A stretch of 37,701 bases of DNA from Candidatus Jacksonbacteria bacterium RIFOXYB2_FULL_44_15 (GTDB lineage Bacteria; Patescibacteriota; Patescibacteriia; UBA9629): positions 1 to 37,701 of the forward strand of contig MHJY01000030.1 in NCBI GenBank assembly GCA_001818235.1, read 5' to 3'. Made by a program: the position numbers and the translations under genes. Below the pieces are notes generated by a model. That model saw only the letters and a program-made list of their open reading frames with translations. It was not told the DNA's origin and searched no databases. Shown one piece after another: positions 24,882-31,257 of the stretch. The number at the start of each line of letters is the position of its first letter. Within the stretch, counting starts at the first letter, position 1.

Positions 24882-25751
24882 TCAGTCTGGTTTAAATTCC
24901 GCCAAATACTTTTTTAAATCTCGGCCAATTTCCTTATCCTTTAAACCCATGGCGATGTTGGCCTGTATCCAGCCGAGTTTGCTTCCGCAGTCAAACCGTT
25001 GGCCGGAAAAACGATAGGCGTAAACCGGAGTTTTAACTAAAGCGTCGCGCAGGGCGTGGGAGAATCTGATCTCGCCGTCCGGCGCCGGCTCCTGTTCGAT
25101 TAAGGCGTCGACGACTTCTGAGGTCATAATGTAATGCCCCACGATTCCCAGTTTGGAAGGTGCTTCCTCCAGTTTAGGTTTTTCGATGATATGCGAAATG
25201 TGATACAAATTTGGCGCCACTTTCTTTCCGGCGATCACCCCGTATTTTTCGATGGCCGGCCCGGTGATTTCTTCCACCGCCACAATCGGCGCTTGATATT
25301 TTTCCCAAAGCTTAATCATTTGCTTGATTACCGGGGCCCCGATAATCACGTCGTCACCCCACATCACGACGCAGGCCTCGTCCGGCGCGAGCAATCGCCG
25401 CGCGCGCAAAATAGCGTCGCCGTCACCTCGCGGCTCGCCCTGGCGGACAAAATAATAATTAGCCCAAGTTGTCATTTCGCGCACCAGCTCCAGTTGTGAC
25501 TTCTTGCCTTTTTTCACCAGTGCAGATTCCAGTTCGCAATTTACGTCAAAATAATCTTCCAATGACCGCTTGGTCGAAGAGGTAACAAAAATAATGTCGC
25601 GAATGCCGCTTTCGACCGCCTCCTTTACTATATAATGGATAACCGGCCGATCAACAATCGGAAACATTTCTTTGGGAATAGTTTTAGAGGCTGGCAAAAT
25701 TCGGGTGCCGAGTCCGGCCACCGGAATGATGGCTTTGGTGATTTTCTTCAT
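24882..25751 (-). CDS. galU: UTP-glucose-1-phosphate uridylyltransferase
   Basis: 289 aa. It makes UDP-glucose from UTP and glucose-1-phosphate. The nucleotide-binding motif PVAGLGTRILPASKTIPKEM (residues 10-29) is intact. Others are VMWGDDVI (metal and nucleotide site), IEKPKLEEAPSKLGIVGHYI, and DGEIRFSHALRDAL before FDCGSKLGWIQANI. The length is normal. A consensus-type promoter lies at 25774-25802, so this gene heads its operon with the solute-binding lipoprotein. With the GalT-like gene it could supply UDP-sugars for surface glycans. Confidence 0.95.
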   Translation of the reverse strand: MKKITKAIIPVAGLGTRILPASKTIPKEMFPIVDRPVIHYIVKEAVESGIRDIIFVTSSTKRSLEDYFDVNCELESALVKKGKKSQLELVREMTTWANYYFVRQGEPRGDGDAILRARRLLAPDEACVVMWGDDVIIGAPVIKQMIKLWEKYQAPIVAVEEITGPAIEKYGVIAGKKVAPNLYHISHIIEKPKLEEAPSKLGIVGHYIMTSEVVDALIEQEPAPDGEIRFSHALRDALVKTPVYAYRFSGQRFDCGSKLGWIQANIAMGLKDKEIGRDLKKYLAEFKPD

Positions 25752-25773
25752 AGAATCAATTCTTATTATCTAT

Positions 25774-25802
25774 AGTGTAGAAACAATTGCGGCTACTGTC
25801 AA
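25774..25802 (-). promoter_or_regulatory. Sigma70 promoter of galU
   Basis: A perfect TTGACA (25802-25797), a 17-bp spacer and TACACT (25779-25774) on the minus strand. The predicted start is about 15-20 nt before ATG 25751. MITE copy B ends 17 bp upstream of the -35. Confidence 0.75.
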
Positions 25803-25819
25803 CGCGAGCACGAAGCAGA

Positions 25820-25944
25820 GACTGTCCGAAAATCGGCATTTCTACCCTGTCTTGACAGGGTGTCATTTAACAAAGGCTTAAATAAGCCATAAAGCATCGT
25901 CCTTTTTCACCTCCGTCAAGACGGAGTAGAATTCTCAAACAGCC
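25820..25944. repeat. 125-bp MITE-like element, copy B (inverted relative to copy A)
   Basis: The reverse complement matches 22265-22389: same length, same internal hairpins, nearly identical core and weaker identity at the ends (GACTGTCCGAAAATC and the inverse of GGCTGTTTGAGAATT). It begins just upstream of the galU promoter and ends 3 nt from the stop codon of the 73-aa membrane gene. Confidence 0.85.
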
Positions 25945-25947
25945 TGA

Positions 25948-26169
25948 TCAAAGATACACAATAAAAGCCAGCACCGCATGAGTGACTGCGACGACAAGTG
26001 TGGCAAACGCCAATTTTTTGTGCCAACGAAAAGGAATCAACCTTATCCCCTTTTGATTCAGAAGCGGCACCGAAATCGTCAAGAGCATGAGCAACAAAGT
26101 AACTATACCCAAATCAAAAAACAATGGCCTGCCTAAAATTGGATAACTGGCGATGTTTTGGATAGTCAT
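25948..26169 (-). CDS. Small two-helix membrane protein, possible b-type heme binder
   Basis: 73 aa. Two hydrophobic helices: FFDLGIVTLLLMLLTISVPL and LAFATLVVAVTHAVLAFIVY. The second is preceded by FRWHKK and contains VTHAV, placing two His about 13 residues apart. This resembles the heme-ligand spacing in ferric-reductase or cytochrome b561-like helices, and similar mini-proteins occur in other bacteria. It follows znuB by 35 nt in the same direction. Redox or metal-reduction support for the transporter is an inference. Confidence 0.6.
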   Translation of the reverse strand: MTIQNIASYPILGRPLFFDLGIVTLLLMLLTISVPLLNQKGIRLIPFRWHKKLAFATLVVAVTHAVLAFIVYL

Positions 26170-26204
26170 AAAAGATTATATAATTCTGATGGTGGTTGTA
26201 ACCG

Positions 26205-27014
26205 CTATCGGCCAGTCCGGTTAACCGCCAAAGCAATTAAAAATAAAATGAAATTGAGAATGACAATCGCGGCGCCGGCCGGTAAATCCAGATAGTAAGA
26301 AATCGTGATGCCCAAAATTACCGAAAACACCGCGCCACCAGCCGCCATCAACAAGGCAAATTTTAAACTCTTGGCCAACTGTAATGATGTAACCGCCGGC
26401 AAAATTAACAGCGCCGAAACCAACATAATGCCAACCACCCGCACCGCCAGGACAACCGTCACCGCAGTCAACAAAACCAGCATCGTGTTCAGCCGGCCGG
26501 TGGCGATGCCGCTCACTTTAGCCTGTTCTTCATCAAAGGTGGCAGAGAATAAATCATGATAAAACATAATCACCACAATAATGACAATAATGGATAAAGT
26601 GATGGCCGCTATAGTCTCCGGCCCGCTGATGGCCAAAATATTGCCGAAAAGATAACCGAGCAAATCAACGTTAAAGCCATGCGCCATCGTGGCCAAAATT
26701 ACGCCGCCGGCGATGCCGACTGCCGAAACAATGCCAATAGCCGCGTCCCCGTAAACCTTGGCCCGCTCGGTCAGCTTTAAAATAAAATACGAACCCAGTG
26801 CCACCACCGGCAAAGCCACAAACAAAGGATAAATTCCGGTAAACAAACCAAGCGCCACCGCGCCAAAAGCAACGTGCGACAGCCCATCGCCGATCATCGA
26901 CATCCGCCGCAAAACCAAAAACAATCCCAGCAACGCGCAAAGAAGCGCGATAAACGAGCCGGCCAGAAACGCCCGCTGGATAAAAATAAAATGTAAAAAA
27001 TCAAAATTAATCAT
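26205..27014 (-). CDS. znuB: Metal ABC transporter permease (ZnuB/ABC-3 family)
   Basis: 269 aa with about eight hydrophobic helices. Family signatures are FLVLRRMSMIGDGLSHVAFG near the N-terminus and VRVVGIMLVSALLILPAVTS near the C-terminus. It would import Zn or Mn (possibly Fe) with the adjacent ATPase. The start overlaps the znuC stop by 8 nt. No ZnuA-type binding protein is in the window, so the metal cannot be decided. Confidence 0.9.
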   Translation of the reverse strand: MINFDFLHFIFIQRAFLAGSFIALLCALLGLFLVLRRMSMIGDGLSHVAFGAVALGLFTGIYPLFVALPVVALGSYFILKLTERAKVYGDAAIGIVSAVGIAGGVILATMAHGFNVDLLGYLFGNILAISGPETIAAITLSIIVIIVVIMFYHDLFSATFDEEQAKVSGIATGRLNTMLVLLTAVTVVLAVRVVGIMLVSALLILPAVTSLQLAKSLKFALLMAAGGAVFSVILGITISYYLDLPAGAAIVILNFILFLIALAVNRTGR

Positions 27015-27765
27015 GCTGATGGCAAATTAAATGTTGCGAGTAATCGCCAAAATATTTGCTCATATCCCCAGATTCGCAAAAATCGCTAAATTTCCCGTAG
27101 AAAATGACTGTCTTATCCAGATACAACAAACGGCTGGCGTAACGGCCAACCTGGCCGACATCGTGCGTGATTAAAATAATAGTCACCTTGGACTCGCTGT
27201 TTAATTTTTTAAGCAAATCAAAAAAATTATTCCGAGTCTGCGGATCCAGGGCAGTTGAAGGCTCATCTAAAATCAAAAGTTCCGGGCCAGCGACTATCGA
27301 CCGAGCCAGAAAAACGCGCTGTTGCTGACCGCCCGAAAGTTTTCCGACCGGCCGGCCGGCTAAATCAGAAATTTCCAAAAGCTCAAGAGTTTGTTTTATC
27401 TTTTCACGATCAGCCGAAGTGAGCCGTTTGGGAAATTTTTTCTCCGCTATCAGTCCCAGCCCTACGACCTCACTCACCGTCGCCGGAAAAAGCGGATTAA
27501 AAGCCGCGGCCCGCTGTGGCAAATAACCGATCTTGCCCCAAGCGTTAAACCCTTGCCGATCTTCCCCTAAAATACTGATCGTTCCGGTTTGATAAGGCAA
27601 GAGCCCGAGTAGCGCTTTAACCAGCGTGGTTTTGCCCGCGCCATTGGGGCCCACTAAAGCCAAGTAATCACCGACCGCCACTTCGAAATTTACGGCCTCA
27701 AGCACTAAATATGCTCCATAATTGACGCTTAGATTTTGAACAGAAATTATTTTGGGCATTGGCAT
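27007..27765 (-). CDS. znuC: Metal ABC transporter ATP-binding protein (ZnuC type)
   Basis: 252 aa from ATG 27765; the track uses TTG 27780. Walker A GPNGAGKTT, Q-loop YLPQRAAAF, ABC signature LSGGQQQRVFLARSI, Walker B LLILDEPSTALD and the switch His in ITHDVGQV are all visible. The C-terminus ends SQHLICHQHD, a short His/Cys-rich tail that could touch metal. It is coupled by overlap to the permease gene and follows the truncated sensor-like gene closely. Confidence 0.93.
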   Translation of the reverse strand: MPMPKIISVQNLSVNYGAYLVLEAVNFEVAVGDYLALVGPNGAGKTTLVKALLGLLPYQTGTISILGEDRQGFNAWGKIGYLPQRAAAFNPLFPATVSEVVGLGLIAEKKFPKRLTSADREKIKQTLELLEISDLAGRPVGKLSGGQQQRVFLARSIVAGPELLILDEPSTALDPQTRNNFFDLLKKLNSESKVTIILITHDVGQVGRYASRLLYLDKTVIFYGKFSDFCESGDMSKYFGDYSQHLICHQHD

Positions 27766-27776
27766 TGAATCGAAAT

Positions 27777-28289
27777 TCAAACAATCGGCGACTGTTGATT
27801 AGGCGCAGTTTCGGTGAATTTTTGAAGTTGCTTTTTAAGTTCAATCATTTTTAACTCCCGGCCAACCGTCAAGTTATAAAAACGCTCGAGTTCAGCGTTG
27901 CGCTTTTTAAGCTCCCGACTCGTTTTTATAGCGCTATTTTTGGCTTTTTCCAATTGGGCGGAGCGGCTTTCCGCCAAATTTTTGGCTTGCTCCAATTCGT
28001 GCGTCCGGTCAGTTACTTCCTGCTCTAAAATCCCTTTGCGCTCTGCGTCATGCAAAATACTTTTAATCAGCAAGTAGCCAAAAAAACAATACAGCGCGAA
28101 AACCATGCTCGTCAACGCAACTAACTTCCAGCCCTGAACAAGAAAAGGCAGTATTAAAAGCACTACTCCAATCGCCGCGACTAAAATCTCGGTTAAAATT
28201 ACCCTCAGCCCAAACAAATGATGGCGACTTTGGCTGATTTTCACCGGTGTTTTTGAAATTGATTTTTTTATTTGTGTTTTAATGGCCAT
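27777..28289 (-). CDS. Membrane-anchored coiled-coil protein resembling a sensor kinase without its kinase domain
   Basis: 170 aa. Two hydrophobic helices (ILVAAIGVVLLILPFLVQGW and ALTSMVFALYCFFGYLLIKS) are followed by a long coiled coil (EQEVTDRTHELEQAKNLAES, then ELKKRNAELERFYNLTVGRE). RELKMIELKKQL is the linker usually found between PAS and HisKA modules in histidine kinases. There is no H-box, ATPase or receiver domain, and the frame ends cleanly. It may be a dimeric signal transducer or scaffold. It is first in the operon with the metal transporter, under the promoter at 28314. Confidence 0.75.
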   Translation of the reverse strand: MAIKTQIKKSISKTPVKISQSRHHLFGLRVILTEILVAAIGVVLLILPFLVQGWKLVALTSMVFALYCFFGYLLIKSILHDAERKGILEQEVTDRTHELEQAKNLAESRSAQLEKAKNSAIKTSRELKKRNAELERFYNLTVGRELKMIELKKQLQKFTETAPNQQSPIV

Positions 28290-28313
28290 TCAAAATAATC
28301 AAGCGTCAATTGA

Positions 28314-28342
28314 ATTATAATAAAAAACAGCCGTGCTGTCGA
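28314..28342 (-). promoter_or_regulatory. Promoter of the metal-transport operon
   Basis: TCGACA (28342-28337), a 17-bp spacer and a perfect TATAAT (28319-28314) on the minus strand, with the start near 28307 and about 18 nt of leader. The spacer contains the terminator hairpin of the upstream operon. Confidence 0.65.
28322..28339 (-). terminator. Rho-independent terminator of the deacetylase-to-PEP operon
   Basis: On the minus strand ACAGC-ACG-GCTGT is followed by TTTTTT. It starts about 20 nt after the stop at 28360. The stem is short (5 bp) but GC-rich with a proper U tract. Confidence 0.7.
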
Positions 28343-28359
28343 ATTGATGGATTCCGCCT

Positions 28360-29829
28360 TCATATTTTTGCTAAGGCAAAATTTTGATCGACTTTTTTTG
28401 CAACACCGGCATCGCCATCAATCATCACATAATCGCCGTCTTTAAAAATGACTGTGGCTGACTCGGTGCCCACTACCGCCGGAATTCCCAATTCCCGGCT
28501 GACGATGGCGGCATGGCACAGCGCTCCTCCTTTATCGGTAACCACCCCGCTCGCCAAAGCCAAAAGTGGAGCAAATGAAGGATTTGTTGACTCAACAACT
28601 AAAATCTCACCGGACTGGAATTTGTAAAAATCAGCTTGCGAAATGATGATCCGTGCTCTGCCAACGCGTTTCCCTTTACTCGCGCCGATGCCGGAGATTT
28701 CGGTTTTTTCATTAACGGAAAAATTTTTTGATGGAAATTCACCCAAAAACGGCTCTTTGATGTTTGCCGGCGGGATTTGATCTTTTTGACTTTGACGTAA
28801 ACTTTTACGCTCGAAGACAATACTTTTGGAAAAAAGCTCTTTTTGATCTGCTAAATCTGATATTTCCTCGCGCGTTAAAAAAAAGATATCTGCGGCACTG
28901 TCTAATTTTTCATCTCGCACCAGGCGCGTTCCGAATTCCAGTAAAATTTTACGCGCCACGGCCTGGCCTTGATAATAAAATGGCCGGTCCTCGCGGATAC
29001 TCACGTAAGATTGCAAAACCCGCAATAATTTAAAAAATATCTTTCTGCCGAACGGAATCCATTTTCTGATATTTGCTAAAACTTGTTCTTCTGTTTCCTG
29101 CCGGCGTTGCGCTGTTGCGGCAAACTTTTCCTCAGGATTTTCTGAATTTTGCTGGAGTTGATGCTTTAAGCTGACTGCTGCCTCCGGGGCGTCTTGCAAT
29201 GTCGGCAAATAAACATCAAGATCTTGCACTTGGTGGCCATAAGTTGCCAACCACGCGTTAATATCAATTGATTTCCACAATTCGACATTAGCTTCGATTG
29301 ATTTATTATAAAACCCGGTCAGTAAATCTTTGTAATCAACACCCCGACACTTTTTGACAAATATCGGTAAAAGCCAGCGCAACGCGTATTCAAATCCGAA
29401 ACAATAAATCCCGACGTATAAATTCAAAGCGACATACTCAGCTTCTTTTTGAAACACCGTATTGCATAATTCAAACAGCTCGTGGAGTGATAAATTTTTG
29501 AGATCCGCTTTTTTTGACTCAGCGACATCTTTGGCATGTTCAAGCGCCTTTTGCGACCACTCGGATTTCGCAGTTTTGATTCCTTTACAAATCCCGAAAA
29601 TGGTTTTAATCAATCCCAAAGGGAAAAATATCGACCAATAATTCGCCGTAATATAAACGTACCCATTAAAAATTTTGGTTATTTTAGCCGCCCTGATGCC
29701 GAGTTTAATCTGGAACAAATCTTTGACTGCAGATTCTGTAAACGGCACCTGCCAAGTTTCAGCGACCGGCGACATTGGCCCTCGCCACCATTCGGAAAAA
29801 ATTTTCAGCCGGTTCCATTTTTGGCTCAT
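28360..29829 (-). CDS. PEP-utilising mobile (phosphohistidine) domain protein lacking an ATP-grasp domain
   Basis: 489 aa. The C-terminus is the swivelling phosphohistidine domain of PEP synthase, PPDK and rifampin phosphotransferase: SGEILVVESTNPSFAPLLA, then GGALCHAAIVSRELGIPAVV with the catalytic His near residue 436. The middle (RKILLEFGTRL, then SAADIFFLTREEI) matches the helical linker of PEP synthase and rifampin phosphotransferase. The N-terminal 230 residues are unrecognised. No ATP-grasp (PPDK_N) domain or PEP/pyruvate TIM barrel is present, so it cannot do the full reaction alone. It is last in its operon, 18 nt after the V4R-like gene, and followed by a terminator. Confidence 0.8.
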   Translation of the reverse strand: MSQKWNRLKIFSEWWRGPMSPVAETWQVPFTESAVKDLFQIKLGIRAAKITKIFNGYVYITANYWSIFFPLGLIKTIFGICKGIKTAKSEWSQKALEHAKDVAESKKADLKNLSLHELFELCNTVFQKEAEYVALNLYVGIYCFGFEYALRWLLPIFVKKCRGVDYKDLLTGFYNKSIEANVELWKSIDINAWLATYGHQVQDLDVYLPTLQDAPEAAVSLKHQLQQNSENPEEKFAATAQRRQETEEQVLANIRKWIPFGRKIFFKLLRVLQSYVSIREDRPFYYQGQAVARKILLEFGTRLVRDEKLDSAADIFFLTREEISDLADQKELFSKSIVFERKSLRQSQKDQIPPANIKEPFLGEFPSKNFSVNEKTEISGIGASKGKRVGRARIIISQADFYKFQSGEILVVESTNPSFAPLLALASGVVTDKGGALCHAAIVSRELGIPAVVGTESATVIFKDGDYVMIDGDAGVAKKVDQNFALAKI

Positions 29830-29847
29830 GATTAAATAATAATCTTT

Positions 29848-30456
29848 TTACGTCCACGTTACCCGATACAACTCGTAGTCCACTTTAGCCTTAAAAGAGC
29901 ACTGGATTTCGCGAACCTTTGCCAATGAGCCGGCCGGACGAGTAAATTGGATAACTGTTTCGGTATAGCCTTCGACATAACGGCAAAGCGCTGGATGAAA
30001 GTGGCAGTCAAGATATTTTATAAGCATCTCTTTTTTTTCATGATCTATGGAAACCACCTCGACACTGCCCACCGTATAATGCTTGCGCCAAAAACCAGGT
30101 ATTTGCTGGGCGAGTTTATCAATGTCATGAAAAAGTTTAAAAACTATCTTAACGATCAAAGAAACCTTCGGCGCATTCTGCCCCATCTCTCTGATTTCCC
30201 TCATCTCCCAGCCAAAAACCTCCATCGAAGCCAGGGTAAACAAAGCGCCCCAACCTATTGGATACCAAGCCATGTGTTTGATTTCCTGATAGCGAAAATT
30301 GGCGACGCCCCAAGCTCTCATTTTTGCCTCGATCTGCTCTAAACCATCAGCGCCTTTTTTCTTCAAAATATAATCAGCCACACCCTGAAAAGCCACGCCT
30401 CGCACGTCGCCTTCAAGCTCAAGCAAATTTTCAACTTCTTGCTCCGTAAAAATCAT
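29848..30456 (-). CDS. Unknown protein with V4R / heme-NO-binding-like features
   Basis: 202 aa, not confidently recognised. The opening EGDVRGVAFQGVADYILKKK, the amphipathic middle (HDIDKLAQQIPGFWRKHYTV) and a closing beta section (SVEVVSIDHEKKEMLIKYLD, then CSFKAKVDYELYRVTWT) follow the layout of 4-vinyl-reductase-like or DUF2378 small-ligand sensor domains. His residues in HFHP could bind metal or heme, but this is only suggestive. No signal peptide. Spacing of 18 nt on both sides ties it to the hydrolase and the PEP-domain gene. Confidence 0.5.
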   Translation of the reverse strand: MIFTEQEVENLLELEGDVRGVAFQGVADYILKKKGADGLEQIEAKMRAWGVANFRYQEIKHMAWYPIGWGALFTLASMEVFGWEMREIREMGQNAPKVSLIVKIVFKLFHDIDKLAQQIPGFWRKHYTVGSVEVVSIDHEKKEMLIKYLDCHFHPALCRYVEGYTETVIQFTRPAGSLAKVREIQCSFKAKVDYELYRVTWT

Positions 30457-30474
30457 AAAAAATTAAACAAAATT

Positions 30475-31257
30475 TTACGATAAATATTTATTAAACCAAG
30501 CAACGGCCAAGTCAATCATTTCTTGCCGCTCGGCTGGTTCATAAAAACCATGGTCAGCGTTTTTGATAATTTTGAGTTCTTTCGGCTCATTGGCGTTGTC
30601 AAAAAAAAGTCGCGCGCTCTCCACGCCGACTTTGGAGTCTTTCTCGCCGTGAATAAAAAGAATTGGCGTTTGAATATTTTTGATGTTGTTCGGCAAATTA
30701 TAACTATCAAAATCTTTCCAAAAATCGCCGTGCATTTCTATTCTTTTGCCTTCTGAGGTGATTCGAACTGATACCCCGTCCGGATGATAGCCTGTTCCAA
30801 AAAGTCTTTTGAGTGTCTTGCGCGGTTCAGCCACTGAACCCAAATACACAATCGCCTGCACGTTTTTTGGCTGCCATGCACTTATGGCCGCAGTCCCCAG
30901 CGACATCCCAACCAGACCGAAATGAGATTGATCAGTCGTTGATTGTGTTTTGACGTAATTTAAAATGGCATCTAAATCTTCTGCTTGCTTAGTCAAAGTC
31001 GTATCTGCATAATCTCCCCCGCTTTCGCCCAGGCCGGCAAAATCAAATCTGAATATTTGATAACCGCTTGCTGTTAAGCGCCCTGCCAAATCGTCAAACA
31101 TCCCGGATTCTGTTTTATCCGCCCCAAAACCATGAACTAAAATAACTGTCGGATATTTATCTTTTTTGATGTTTGATAAATCCCGCAATCCCGCCAGCCG
31201 TTCGCCGCGTTTATTTTTGATGGAGACTTTTTCGATTTGGTGGTTGTTAGCAGACAT
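30475..31257 (-). CDS. Alpha/beta hydrolase
   Basis: 260 aa cytoplasmic serine hydrolase. It has an oxyanion region VILVHGFGADKT, strand and turn FRFDFAGLGESGG, nucleophile elbow GMSLG, acid in ILFIHGEKDSKVG and catalytic His in NADHGF. This is the acyl-peptidase / carboxylesterase-like type (LIPASE/DLH shape); the substrate is unknown. Its ATG overlaps the stop of the secreted deacetylase gene (TAATG), so the two are translationally coupled. Confidence 0.88.
   Translation of the reverse strand: MSANNHQIEKVSIKNKRGERLAGLRDLSNIKKDKYPTVILVHGFGADKTESGMFDDLAGRLTASGYQIFRFDFAGLGESGGDYADTTLTKQAEDLDAILNYVKTQSTTDQSHFGLVGMSLGTAAISAWQPKNVQAIVYLGSVAEPRKTLKRLFGTGYHPDGVSVRITSEGKRIEMHGDFWKDFDSYNLPNNIKNIQTPILFIHGEKDSKVGVESARLFFDNANEPKELKIIKNADHGFYEPAERQEMIDLAVAWFNKYLS

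Noticed and set aside
22265-25944. Composite transposon bounded by the inverted 125-bp elements
   Set aside because: No transposase or integrase gene lies between or beside the copies, and the enclosed genes are ordinary chromosomal genes. I report only an inverted repeat pair.
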